This document shows positions 34,729 to 44,791 of a stretch of 64,000 nt of DNA, one piece after another. Under the pieces are notes generated by a model. The model had not been told where the DNA came from, ran no database searches, and was given only the letters and a program-made list of their open reading frames with translations. This DNA comes from Gemmobacter lanyuensis (lineage in GTDB: Bacteria > Pseudomonadota > Alphaproteobacteria > Rhodobacterales > Rhodobacteraceae): assembly GCF_014652355.1 (NCBI RefSeq), contig NZ_BMYQ01000004.1, forward strand, positions 177,433-241,432, read 5' to 3'. Position 1 is the stretch's first letter; every line of letters starts with the position of its first letter. Position numbers and translations under genes: made by a program.

Positions 34729-35882
34729 CCCAGTCGCCGGGCAGCGGCCTGCCCGGCGTGCAACCCCGTGGCCCAGCTTGCGGTCAGCAGATAGCCGCCC
34801 GTTGGCGCCTCCCAATCCAGCATTTCACCGGCAGCGAAGACTCCGGGCAGGGCGCGCAGCTCCAGATCCTCGGTCAGGCTGTCGCGGGTGATCCCCCCCG
34901 CGGAAGAGATCGCCTCTTCCATCGGGCGGGGGCCGGCGTGGCGGATGGGCAGGCGTTTCAGCAGCGGCGCCGGATCGGAGGGCAGGGGGCGCGCCATCTC
35001 CATCACCAGCGCGACGGCGGCGGGCGACAGGCCCAGTTTCCGCAGTCGGTTCGCGGCACTGTCGCCCGGTTTCTGCCGCGCCAGCCGGTCCCGCAGCGCA
35101 TCAAGTGTCAGGTCTGGGAAGAGGTCTAGCGCCAGCGGCGCGCCAAGCCGGAGATCATGGCTGACGGTGTAAATGCCCCCACCCTCAAGCCCGCGTTCCG
35201 ACAGCACGAATTCGCCGCGTTCCTGCCGGTCCCCCGCCAGAAGGCAGGCGCCCTTGATCGGCTGGCCCAGATGCTTGGCCATATGCGCAGACCAATCCAT
35301 GCGGAAGCCCATATTCGCCGGGGCGAAATCCGCGATCCCGACGCCCTTGTCGCGCAGCCACGGCACCCAGGCCGCATCCGACCCCAGCCGCGGCCAACTG
35401 GCCCCGCCAAGCGCGAGAACCGCGACAGCGGGCGTCAGCACCTTTGCCCCCTCGGGCGTGTCAAAGGCCAGCGCATCCCCGTCAAACCCGGTCCAGCGCC
35501 AACGTGTTTTCAGAGTCACCCCTTTGCCCGCCAGCCGCGCCAGCCAGGCCCGCAGCAGCGGCGATCCCTTCATCGCCACCGGGAACACCCGCCCCGATGA
35601 GCCGGTAAAGACCGGCTGGCCCAGCCCTTCGCAAAAGGCGCGCACCTCGGCGGGGCCGAACCGCTCCAGCATGGGCTGCAGCCAGGTGGCCTCGTAATAG
35701 CGCGCGGCGAAATCGGCGGGGGCCTCGTCCTTGGTGACGTTCAGCCCCGATTTTCCCGCCATCAAGAGCTTGCGTGCCGGGCTGGGTTTCGCCTCTGCCA
35801 CCAGCACCGCATGGCCTGCATCAGCCAGCGCCTCTGCCGCCATCAGGCCCGCCGGACCCGCGCCGATGACCAGCGCCGTCAT
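34725..35882 (-). CDS. FAD-dependent oxidoreductase (HI0933 / TIGR03862-like flavoprotein)
   Basis: 385 residues. Dinucleotide-binding loop VIGAGPAGLMAAEALADAG at the N-terminus; GKSGLNVTKDE and the C-terminal FAAGEMLDWEAPTGGYLLTASWATG flavin motif place it in the HI0933-type family. The reaction is not known. Its ATG overlaps the stop of the mscS-type gene (ATGA at 35879-35882). Confidence 0.9.
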   Translation of the reverse strand: MTALVIGAGPAGLMAAEALADAGHAVLVAEAKPSPARKLLMAGKSGLNVTKDEAPADFAARYYEATWLQPMLERFGPAEVRAFCEGLGQPVFTGSSGRVFPVAMKGSPLLRAWLARLAGKGVTLKTRWRWTGFDGDALAFDTPEGAKVLTPAVAVLALGGASWPRLGSDAAWVPWLRDKGVGIADFAPANMGFRMDWSAHMAKHLGQPIKGACLLAGDRQERGEFVLSERGLEGGGIYTVSHDLRLGAPLALDLFPDLTLDALRDRLARQKPGDSAANRLRKLGLSPAAVALVMEMARPLPSDPAPLLKRLPIRHAGPRPMEEAISSAGGITRDSLTEDLELRALPGVFAAGEMLDWEAPTGGYLLTASWATGLHAGQAAARRLG

Positions 35883-37201
35883 GCGCCTGCCTTGGCGGCT
35901 GCGCGCTTCACCTCGATCACGCGATGGGGGTAGGGCATCTCGATTCCATGTTCTTTCAAGGCGTTCCAGATCGCAAACAGCACCGGGCTGCCATATTTGT
36001 TCTTCCCGTCATCAATCCCGTTCACCCAGTATTCCACCGCGAAATCCACCGCGCTTTCGCCAAAGCCCTTCAATTCGCAATCCGGCCCATCGGGGTGGCG
36101 CAGCACAAAAGGCAGTTTGCCCACCGCCTCTTCGATGATGGCGGGCACAAGGTTGATATCGGTGTCATAGCTGACGGAGAAGGCCGCCTCATAGCGATTG
36201 GCGCTGCCTTGGTCCGAATAATTCACCACCCGGCTGGTGATGAAATGTTCATTCGGCACCACGATCCATTTGCCGTCAAAGGTTTCCAGCACGCAGGCCC
36301 GCGCCGTCATCTTCACGATGGTGCCCTTTTCGCCGCCGTCGAGTTCGACATAATCGCCGACGGTGGTCTGCCCCTCCAGCAGCAGGATGATCCCGGACAC
36401 GAAATTGGCCGCGATCTGTTGCAGCCCCAGCCCGATCCCTACACCCAGCGCACCGCCCAGAACTGCGACGGCGGTCAGGTCGATCCCCATGATGGACATG
36501 AGCAGCAGGAAGGCCGCGCCGAAGATCAGCACCTCGGTCGCCTTGACCGCCAGTTCGCGCGTGGCGGGGCGCAGCTCTTCCTGTTTCTTGATGTAGTCGG
36601 TGCTTTGCCGGTTGGACCAGGTACCCAGCCAGAACAGCAACGACCCCGCAATCAACCCGCGGATCAGCGCCATGACCGAAAAGCGGATATTCCCCAGCGC
36701 GATGACGGTTTCTTCCAGCCGGGCCGAGATGTCATCCAGCAGCCCCAGCGCATACAGTGCTGCGACCGGCAGCAGGACATAGCGGCCCAGCAGCCGCAAG
36801 AAGCTGTCGGTCAGCACCTCGCGCACGAAGATGCGGGCGGCAAGGAACAGGAACGCGCGCTTGCCAAAGGCGATCACCGCGCCGGACCCGAAGATGGAGC
36901 GGGTAATTTCCTCGCCCACCGCCGTCAGGGCATAGGCCAGCACCGGCAAGAGCAGCGGCAGGAAGCGGCGGGCAAAGAGACGGGCGGTCACCAGCAGGCC
37001 CGCTTTGCCCTCGGGCGGGGTGATCAGCCGGTCCAGCGTGGGTTGCAGGCGCTGCGCGATATGCCGGGCCGCGTAGAACGCCAGAATCAGCAGCGCAAAC
37101 TGTGACCAGGCGCCCGGCGACAGCAGCCACCCTTGTGCGAGCGTCCAGCCAGGTTCAACCCAGCCCCAGAGCTTGATGATGATATCCGGTTGATTACCCA
37201 T
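35879..37201 (-). CDS. Mechanosensitive ion channel (MscS family)
   Basis: 440 residues. Several N-terminal membrane helices (about 30-220), then the pore helix with glycine/alanine spacing (LTAVAVLGGALGVGIGLGLQQIAANFVSGIILLLEGQTTVGDYVEL) and the cytosolic beta/alpha vestibule (IVPNEHFITSRVVNYSD...). Releases solutes under osmotic downshock. GAGGGAGGGG precedes the ATG at 37201. Encoded upstream of, and overlapping, the flavoprotein. Confidence 0.93.
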   Translation of the reverse strand: MGNQPDIIIKLWGWVEPGWTLAQGWLLSPGAWSQFALLILAFYAARHIAQRLQPTLDRLITPPEGKAGLLVTARLFARRFLPLLLPVLAYALTAVGEEITRSIFGSGAVIAFGKRAFLFLAARIFVREVLTDSFLRLLGRYVLLPVAALYALGLLDDISARLEETVIALGNIRFSVMALIRGLIAGSLLFWLGTWSNRQSTDYIKKQEELRPATRELAVKATEVLIFGAAFLLLMSIMGIDLTAVAVLGGALGVGIGLGLQQIAANFVSGIILLLEGQTTVGDYVELDGGEKGTIVKMTARACVLETFDGKWIVVPNEHFITSRVVNYSDQGSANRYEAAFSVSYDTDINLVPAIIEEAVGKLPFVLRHPDGPDCELKGFGESAVDFAVEYWVNGIDDGKNKYGSPVLFAIWNALKEHGIEMPYPHRVIEVKRAAAKAGA

Positions 37202-37262
37202 GCACCCCTCCCTCACATGGCCTGAGGCTTGGCAGAGCCGCAGGCGCCATGCAAGAGGGGCG

Positions 37263-37967
37263 TCAGATCACGCGGATCGTGTCCTTGTTCACGGCCAGCA
37301 CATAGCCGCGCCGCGCGATGGTCTTGACCAGAAGCTCGGACACCAGCTGATTGCCCAGGGCATCGCGCAGGCGTTTGACACGGGTAGCGCCCGCGGCCTC
37401 TTCGCAGTCGGATTCGCTGCGCCCGGAAATCACCGCCTCGATCTGCGCGCCGGTCAGCACGTCATCATCCATCCGCGCCTCGGCCAGCACGGAAAGCGTC
37501 TCGATCGCGGCCTCGGTCAGCTTGAATTCCAGATCGTTGATATAGACCGCCCGGCTTTCACGGCTGATCAGCAGGGATGAAACCTGAATCCCCGACCGCT
37601 GGATGGCCGAAATCCTGCGGTTCAGCGTGACGATGGTCACCAGAAAGACCAGACAAGCCACCAGCAGCGCGGTCGAAAACACCAGCAGCACGAAGATGAC
37701 CATGCGATAGCTGGCCAGAACCTCCTGAAAGGTGGTGCCCGATTGCGCGATGATTTCCAGCAGCTTGATTTCAGCCAATGTCCGCAGATCATCATTGGCC
37801 ACGAAAAGCTGTTCGACGCGGGCGTTGAAGGCATTGGCATCGGGCAGATTCAGGAACAGAAAGACCGCTGCCGCCCCAAGGATGAGAACGATGGCGCCAA
37901 TCCCCAGCGCGACGGTGCGGCTGCCTGCCCGAAGGCTGTCAGAAACGGAGGAAGTAGTCTCCGGCAC
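37263..37967 (-). CDS. Membrane-anchored winged-helix protein (reverse ToxR-like layout)
   Basis: 234 residues: TM1 about 18-39, a short periplasmic loop (40-87), TM2 about 88-113, then a cytoplasmic C-terminal domain (about 140-228) with the OmpR/PhoB-type winged-helix pattern VYINDLEFKLTEAAIETLSVLAEAR...TRVKRLRDALGNQLVSELLVKTIARRGYVLAV. In ToxR/CadC the DNA-binding domain is N-terminal; here it is C-terminal. Probably senses an envelope signal. Start is GTG at 37967 with GAGAGGAAA upstream, overlapping the preceding secreted-protein gene by 29 bases. Confidence 0.75.
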   Translation of the reverse strand: MPETTSSVSDSLRAGSRTVALGIGAIVLILGAAAVFLFLNLPDANAFNARVEQLFVANDDLRTLAEIKLLEIIAQSGTTFQEVLASYRMVIFVLLVFSTALLVACLVFLVTIVTLNRRISAIQRSGIQVSSLLISRESRAVYINDLEFKLTEAAIETLSVLAEARMDDDVLTGAQIEAVISGRSESDCEEAAGATRVKRLRDALGNQLVSELLVKTIARRGYVLAVNKDTIRVI

Positions 37968-38211
37968 TTGATTTCCTCTCGTTCAGGCCCTCGGGGCCGA
38001 AGGTAGAGATCACGTTCAACAGCTTCCAGCCCGCCTGTGCAAGACGGGGTTTCAGCTCGGCCTTGGCCGAACCCTTGTCACAGGCGGAAACCTGCGCGAC
38101 CCCGTAATGAAGCCGCAGCGGATCGTCCTGTTTGGCTTTGTAATCGGCATAGCATTCGGCCTGCGCGGCGCTGGCAAGGCAGAGCAGGGCGGCGGCGAGG
38201 AAGAGGCGCAT
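37939..38211 (-). CDS. Small secreted protein, unknown
   Basis: 90 residues. Signal peptide MRLFLAAALLCLASAAQA with cleavage before ECYADYKAK. The mature part has two cysteines (ECYADY and VSACDKG) that could form one disulfide, and ends GDYFLRF. Conserved-looking but unnamed. It overlaps the start of the membrane winged-helix gene, so it could be the periplasmic partner of that regulator. Confidence 0.75.
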   Translation of the reverse strand: MRLFLAAALLCLASAAQAECYADYKAKQDDPLRLHYGVAQVSACDKGSAKAELKPRLAQAGWKLLNVISTFGPEGLNERKSSAGDYFLRF

Positions 38212-38397
38212 TTTGGGTGTCCGTGGCTGCTCGGGTCTTTGGGGGATGATGGGCTTTGGCGCGGGGCAATTCAATATCATCCATAGGTTTGTGGCTTTGT
38301 TATGGGATGACACGGTGCTGATATTGCGTGTCGGTGCGGTGTCGACCCACCCTTTTGCCTAAGATCCGAGACACAAACGGAAACAAGGCAGGCAATC

Positions 38398-38571
38398 ATG
38401 ACGCAGGAGAAGATCTGGCAAAAGCATCAGGGATTGGGCTTTGCCGTGCTGATGGTGGGCGGGCTTATCCTTACGGTGGGGGTGCTTTTGGCCGCAGGAT
38501 CTGGCCAGTCCGAGGCGCACGCCTGCCATATGGATCTTTCGGACCCCGCGGTCAGGTCTTGCGCCACCTGA
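38398..38571 (+). CDS. Small single-span membrane protein (57 aa)
   Basis: MTQEKIWQKHQGLGFAVLMV continues into one membrane helix (about 14-33) and a short external tail with two cysteines (HACHMDLSDPAVRSC). AAGGCAGG lies just before the ATG at 38398, and a strong terminator follows 41 bases after the stop, which together support a real gene. Function unknown. Confidence 0.6.
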   Translation: MTQEKIWQKHQGLGFAVLMVGGLILTVGVLLAAGSGQSEAHACHMDLSDPAVRSCAT

Positions 38572-38612
38572 TCCCCCGACCGCCGCGGCCCTGCCCCCCG
38601 GGGCTGCAGCGT

Positions 38613-38655
38613 GCGGGCGGGGGTAAACGGCACCCCCGCCCGCAGGGCTTTTCTT
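38613..38655 (+). terminator. Strong Rho-independent terminator
   Basis: Perfect 12-bp stem GCGGGCGGGGGT (38613-38624) with 38632-38643, 7-base loop, then AGGGCTTTTCTTT. It ends the small membrane-protein transcript. Confidence 0.85.
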
Positions 38656-38683
38656 TCCGGCCCGGATGCGGTTCTGTCCGTCC

Positions 38684-39320
38684 ATGACCAAGATGAGTGC
38701 CGATTTCAGCTTTGAACTGGCCGCGCGGGCGCGCGGCTTCCTGCGGATTGCCGGTGTGGACGAGGTGGGGCGTGGCCCGCTGTGCGGCCCTGTCACCGCG
38801 GCTGCGGTGATCCTTGATCCGGCGCATATACCGGAAGGTATAGGCGACAGCAAAGCCCTGTCATCCGCGAAGCGTGAACGGCTGGCCGCCGAAATCCGCG
38901 CTGTCGCACAGGTTGCGGTCGCCCATGCCAGCGTGGAAGAGATCGACCGCCTGAACATCCTTCAGGCCAGCCATCTGGCGATGGAACGCGCCATCGCGCA
39001 GCTTGCCCCACCCCCCGATCATGCGCTGATCGACGGCAACCGCCTGCCGCGCGGGCTGGCCCTTTCGGCCGAGGCGGTGGTGAAGGGCGATGCCCGGTCC
39101 CTGTCCATCGCGGCGGCCTCGATCATCGCCAAGGTCGAGCGGGATCGCATCATGGTGGATTTGGCGCAACAGCATCCCGGATATGGCTGGGAACGCAACG
39201 CGGGTTACCCGACCAAGGATCACCTGACGGCGCTTCTAAATCTTGGGGTGACCCCTCACCATAGGCGTTCGTTCAAGCCCGTCCACAATATCTTGTATCA
39301 AGACCTTTCAGTAACCTCTT

Positions 39321-39322
<2 letters not shown>
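38684..39322 (+). CDS. rnhB: Ribonuclease HII
   Basis: Cuts RNA in RNA-DNA hybrids and single ribonucleotides in DNA. 212 residues. [21 protein letters not shown] carries the first Asp-Glu pair, GDSKALS follows, then [11 protein letters not shown] and the late [25 protein letters not shown]. The ATG at 38684 is used (38693 possible). It ends 87 bases before ccrM, and its stop overlaps a GANTC site. Confidence 0.95.
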
Positions 39323-40534
<1,212 letters not shown>

Positions 40535-40621
40535 AACGCGGCGGGGGTGAACCCCGCCCGACACCCGAAATCATAAGATTGACGGTTACGCCTGTGTCCC
40601 GGTTCCGCCGGGGACACACCT

Positions 40622-40651
40622 CCCCGCCATGCTTGCATGGCGGGGTTTTTT
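40622..40651 (+). terminator. Terminator after ccrM
   Basis: Stem CCCCGCCATGC (40622-40632) with 40635-40645 followed by TTTTTT. It stands between ccrM and the convergent monooxygenase gene. Confidence 0.85.
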
Positions 40652-40662
40652 CATGGGCGCGG

Positions 40663-41763
40663 TCAGGCGGCCTCGGACCAGTTGGTAATGTCCGGGTAAT
40701 GCCGCTTGCGCCAGGCGCGGACGCGCGGGTTCATCCGGCGGCGCCAGAGCGGCGGGATCAGCGCCAGCACCCCCATCGCCGGATAGCCCATCGGCAGGAT
40801 CGGCGCCTCGGTTGCGTCATAGGTCTGCAGCAGCGGAAAGCGGCGGTCGGGCCGGGTGTGATGGTCCGAATGGCGCTGCAGGTTGATCAGCAACCAGTTC
40901 GACGCGCGCTGCGGCGCGTTCCAGGAATGATGCGGGCGGACGGGCTCATAACGGCCATCGGGCAGGCGGCGGCGGACAAGGCCGTAATGTTCGATGTAAT
41001 TCGTCAGCTCCAGTTGCCAGACCGCGAAAAAGGCCTGTAGCGCGAACATCAGAACCCCGAAGGCCCCGCCCACCCCATAGGCCGCCAGCACCGCCAGCAC
41101 CTGCAGCACAGCATAGCGCCAAAAGGGGTTGCTGCGGTGCCAGACCGGGCGGCCGACGCGGCCCAGCTTTTCCGCCTCGGCCCGCCAGGCGGACATAAGA
41201 CATTCCGGCAGCACCCGCGCGAAAAAGCGGTAAAAGCCTTCGTTGTAGCGCGCGCTGACCGCATCGCGCGGCGTGCCGACATGGCGGTGATGCACCAGCA
41301 GATGCTCGGTGCGGAAATGGCTGTAAAGTACGGTCGCGAGCAGCAGGTCGCCCAGCCAGCGTTCCAGCCGGTTGCGCTGATGCAGAAGTTCATGGGCATA
41401 GACGATGCCCACCGTCCCCGAGGCGACGCCGATCCCGAACATCAGCCCCAAGATCTCGGCCCAGCCCAGCGTGGGGGATCGGGTGATCCACCAGATCGCA
41501 CCATAGATGGTGGCGGCCTGAAGGGGCAGCCAGATCAGCGTAATGGCCCGATACCAGACCAGATCGCCCTCATCCGTCTGGGGATCGGGGTTGTCCTCAT
41601 TCTTGCCAAGAAGCAGGTCCAGCACCGTGATCAGCGCCCAGGCGTAAAGCGGCGGCAAAAGCACGGTCCAGCCGCCCTGCGTCACGCCCACAGCCACCAG
41701 TGGCGGCAGCGCCAGCGACAGCCAGAAGGGCAGGGCATTTCTGAAAGCGGCAGTATCGGTCAT
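40663..41763 (-). CDS. alkB: AlkB-type membrane alkane monooxygenase
   Basis: 366 residues. Six or so membrane helices and all histidine boxes of the alkane hydroxylase group: HELLH (about 129), EHLLVHHRHVGT (about 157-168), NYIEHYGL (about 248) and LQRHSDHHTRP (about 297). These hold the di-iron centre that hydroxylates terminal carbons of alkanes or fatty chains, with rubredoxin as electron donor; no rubredoxin gene is adjacent. GGAGGAG precedes the ATG. It follows mutY by 58 bases on the same strand. Confidence 0.9.
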   Translation of the reverse strand: MTDTAAFRNALPFWLSLALPPLVAVGVTQGGWTVLLPPLYAWALITVLDLLLGKNEDNPDPQTDEGDLVWYRAITLIWLPLQAATIYGAIWWITRSPTLGWAEILGLMFGIGVASGTVGIVYAHELLHQRNRLERWLGDLLLATVLYSHFRTEHLLVHHRHVGTPRDAVSARYNEGFYRFFARVLPECLMSAWRAEAEKLGRVGRPVWHRSNPFWRYAVLQVLAVLAAYGVGGAFGVLMFALQAFFAVWQLELTNYIEHYGLVRRRLPDGRYEPVRPHHSWNAPQRASNWLLINLQRHSDHHTRPDRRFPLLQTYDATEAPILPMGYPAMGVLALIPPLWRRRMNPRVRAWRKRHYPDITNWSEAA

Positions 41764-41821
41764 TGGCTCCTCCGTCCCGCGCAGTCTAGGCGGGGCGGAA
41801 GGGGCGCTCAACTCTTGCTGG

Positions 41822-42886
41822 TCAGGGCTTGGCGGAACTGACGGGGCGTAATGTCGCGGCGGCCTGCGACCACGCCTTCCGCATGACCGTGGGCAATGCC
41901 CCCGGCGCGAAATCGGCGGCGGGAATGTAACGGCCACGGTCGGGCGGGGCATCGCTTTCTGCCCAAAGCACGGTCAGTTGCAACTGGAAATGGGTGAAGG
42001 TGTGCTGCACCTCGCCAAGTGATTCCCAGTCGGCGGGCAGGGGTGCGGGCAGGGCGCTCCCGTCCCAGCCACTGGTCGGAAAGCCCAGCATCCCACCCAG
42101 AAGGCCGCTGGCGGGACGGTCTTCCAGCAAGATTGCGCCATCGCTGCGTCGGACGATCCAGACAGTGCCCTGCCGCACGGGTTTGGCCTGTTTGGGCGCC
42201 TTGCGCGGAAAGCTGGTGGCATCGCCGGCCGCGCGGGCGGCGCAATCCTCGGACCAGGGGCAAAGCGCGCAGGCCGGGTTGCGCGGGGTGCAGATCGTGG
42301 CGCCCAGATCCATGATCGCCTGCGCGTAATCGCCGGGCCGGTCGGCGGGTGTCAGTTCGGCCGCACGGCGGCCGATCTCGGGCTTGGCGGCGGGCAGGGG
42401 CGTTTCGATCCGCCGCAGCCGGGTGATGACCCGTTCCACATTTCCGTCAACCACGGTCGCAGGCCGGTCAAAGGCAATCGCCGCCACGGCCGCGGCCGTA
42501 TAGGGGCCAACGCCGGGCAGGGCGCGCAACCCCTCTTCGCTGTCGGGAAAACGGCCGTCATGCGCCTCGGCCACGACGCGGGCGCATTTCAGCAGGTTCC
42601 GCGCCCGGGCGTAATAGCCAAGCCCCGCCCATTCCGCCATGACATCGGCATCTTCAGCCGCGGCCAGATCGGTGACGCGCGGCCATCTGTCGGTGAAGCG
42701 GCGAAAGTAATCGCGCACCGCCGCCACGGTCGTCTGCTGCAGCATGACCTCGGACATCCAGACGCGATAGGGATCGGGGCGTTCCCCCAAGGCCCGGTCC
42801 GGGGGCGCCACGCGCCATGGCATCGACCGATGGTGACGGTCATACCAGGCCAGAAGCCGGGCGGAGAGATCGCTCAGTTCGCTCAT
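41822..42886 (-). CDS. mutY: A/G-specific adenine glycosylase
   Basis: Removes adenine mispaired with 8-oxoguanine. 354 residues. SEVMLQQTTV has the catalytic Glu, the helix-hairpin-helix is LRALPGVGPYTAAAVAAIAF with Asp in VVDGNVERV, and the [4Fe-4S] loop C-x6-C-x2-C-x5-C (CTPRNPACALCPWSEDC) is complete. The C-terminal Nudix-like domain checks 8-oxoG. Ten bases separate it from the upstream GNAT gene. Confidence 0.96.
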   Translation of the reverse strand: MSELSDLSARLLAWYDRHHRSMPWRVAPPDRALGERPDPYRVWMSEVMLQQTTVAAVRDYFRRFTDRWPRVTDLAAAEDADVMAEWAGLGYYARARNLLKCARVVAEAHDGRFPDSEEGLRALPGVGPYTAAAVAAIAFDRPATVVDGNVERVITRLRRIETPLPAAKPEIGRRAAELTPADRPGDYAQAIMDLGATICTPRNPACALCPWSEDCAARAAGDATSFPRKAPKQAKPVRQGTVWIVRRSDGAILLEDRPASGLLGGMLGFPTSGWDGSALPAPLPADWESLGEVQHTFTHFQLQLTVLWAESDAPPDRGRYIPAADFAPGALPTVMRKAWSQAAATLRPVSSAKP

Positions 42887-42896
42887 CGCCCCCGTC

Positions 42897-43325
42897 TCAG
42901 CGTGCCAGCGGCAAGGTCATGTCCCGGTGCGGGATGCCCGCATCGTCATATTCCGGACCGTGGGCCACAAACCCCAGCCGTTCGTAGAACCCCAGAACCG
43001 GCACCTGCGCGCTCAGATAGACCTCATCAAAGCCGGGGTCGGCGGCGAAATGATCAATCCCCGCGCGGATCAACGCCGCACCTAGGCCGGTGCCGCGCGC
43101 GACGGGCAGAACGCAGACCCGCCCGATCTTGCCGGTGCGGCCCTTTTGCAGCAGCCGTGCCGTGCCGACGGGCTGGCCATCCTGAAGGGCCAGAAGATGG
43201 GTGGCCTGATCATCCAGATCATCCATCTCATCCGCCTCGGAGATGCCCTGTTCTTCGATGAAGACACGGCGGCGCAGATCGTGGCAGGCGGCGATATCCT
43301 GCGTTACGCGGATCTCGATGGTCAT
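42897..43325 (-). CDS. GNAT family N-acetyltransferase (ElaA-like)
   Basis: 142 residues: [22 protein letters not shown] near the start is typical of ElaA-type acetyltransferases, and [25 protein letters not shown] is the acetyl-CoA loop. Target unknown. ATG overlaps the dapE stop (43322-43325). Confidence 0.88.
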   Translation of the reverse strand: MTIEIRVTQDIAACHDLRRRVFIEEQGISEADEMDDLDDQATHLLALQDGQPVGTARLLQKGRTGKIGRVCVLPVARGTGLGAALIRAGIDHFAADPGFDEVYLSAQVPVLGFYERLGFVAHGPEYDDAGIPHRDMTLPLAR

Positions 43326-44482
43326 GCGAAGTAATCCTGCAGGATGCGGGTATAGATCGCCTTCAGCTGTTCGATCTGTTCGACCTCGATCCGTTCATCG
43401 ACCTGGTGCATGGTCTTACCCACCAGCCCGAATTCGACCACGGGGCAGTGATCCTTGACAAAGCGCGCGTCCGAAGTGCCGCCCGAGGTCGACAGTTCCG
43501 GGCGCCGCCCGGTTTCGGCCTCGACCGCGCGGGCGATCATGTCCGAGAAGGCGCCCGGCGGGGTCACGAAGCTTTCGCCCGAAATCTGGATCCGCAGGTC
43601 AAAGCGCACCCCGGTTTCCGCCTCGACCGCGGCGGCATGGCCGCGCAGCCAGTCGCTGAGGCTCGCACCGCTGTGGAGATCGTTGAAGCGGATATTGACG
43701 GTGGCGCTGCCCTTGGCGGGGATCACGTTATTGGCCGGGTTGCCGCAGTCGATGGTGGTGATCGCAAGGGTCGAGGCGTCGAAATGCGCGCTGCCTTCGT
43801 CCAGCGGCTTTTCCTCCAGCCGCGCCAGCAGGCGGACCAGCGCGCTCATCGGGTTGCGGGCGCGGTGGGGATAGGCGCTGTGGCCCTGCACGCCGGTGGC
43901 GGTGAACCAGCAGGTCATGCTGCCGCGCCGCCCGATCTTCATCATTTCGCCCATTTCATTGGGGCAGGTGGGTTCGCCGACAAGGCAATGCGTCATCCGC
44001 TCGCCCTCGGCTGCCATCCAGTCAAGCAATGCGACGGTGCCATGTTCTGCATCGCCTTCCTCATCCCCGGTAATGGCCAGGATGATCGCGCCGTCGGGCG
44101 GGGTTTGGCGCACGAAATCGACCGCCGCCGCGGCAAAGGCCGCCACGCCTGACTTCATGTCGGTCGCGCCCCGGCCCCACAGGATGCCATCGATGATCTC
44201 GCCGCCAAACGGATCATGCGTCCAGGCGGCGGCATCGCCCACCGGCACCACATCGGTATGGCCGTTAAAGCCGAAGCTGCGGTTGGCCCCCTTGGCCCCC
44301 CAGCGGGCATAGAGATTGGCGATCCCGCCGCGATCGACGCGGGTGCAGGTGAACCCGGCCTGCGTCAGCAGCCCTTCCAGAAGCACAAGCGCGCCCCCTT
44401 CGGCAGGCGTGACCGAATTGCAGCGGATCAGATCGGCGGTCAGCTGAACCGGGTCAAGGGATTCGGTCCGGGGGTGGGTCAT
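43322..44482 (-). CDS. dapE: Succinyl-diaminopimelate desuccinylase
   Basis: Zinc metallohydrolase of lysine and diaminopimelate synthesis. 386 residues. Metal ligands: [37 protein letters not shown], and the late GGTSDARF and MHQVDE. The dimerisation lid is present. AAGGAGA precedes the ATG at 44482; the frame continues further but reverse-strand sequence of the next gene occupies it. Heads the dapE-GNAT-mutY-alkB run. Confidence 0.96.
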   Translation of the reverse strand: MTHPRTESLDPVQLTADLIRCNSVTPAEGGALVLLEGLLTQAGFTCTRVDRGGIANLYARWGAKGANRSFGFNGHTDVVPVGDAAAWTHDPFGGEIIDGILWGRGATDMKSGVAAFAAAAVDFVRQTPPDGAIILAITGDEEGDAEHGTVALLDWMAAEGERMTHCLVGEPTCPNEMGEMMKIGRRGSMTCWFTATGVQGHSAYPHRARNPMSALVRLLARLEEKPLDEGSAHFDASTLAITTIDCGNPANNVIPAKGSATVNIRFNDLHSGASLSDWLRGHAAAVEAETGVRFDLRIQISGESFVTPPGAFSDMIARAVEAETGRRPELSTSGGTSDARFVKDHCPVVEFGLVGKTMHQVDERIEVEQIEQLKAIYTRILQDYFA

Positions 44483-44791
44483 CGGCGCTCTCCTTCTGTC
44501 GCCCAAGGGATAAAGGGGCGTTTTCGCCACCGCAAGCACCCCGGCTGACCACGGCACGGGTGAAAACTGTGCCCGGCCTGCAACCAATCGGTGGGGCTTC
44601 AGGGGATTGTCGCGGGAATCGTGATGACAAAAAGGAAAATCCAAATCTAACTTATGGATGTGCGAGTGTCGTAAGTATGGGTTTGATCCAAGACAGCCGG
44701 GGGAAAAACCCCTGCGCCCCGAGCAGCACCGGACCTGACAGGGAAAACCCTGCACCGGTGGGGGACGTCCGAGGGACAAGGAACAGGCACG
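44483..44791. other. Divergent region between dapE and the Hint gene
   Basis: 309 bases without a gene. 44630-44690 is AT-rich and probably carries the promoter for the Hint gene. A nested hairpin follows: outer CACCGG/CCGGTG (44727-44732 with 44755-44760) around CAGGG-AAAA-CCCTG (44739-44752). It would lie in the 5' leader of the Hint message. Confidence 0.5.
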
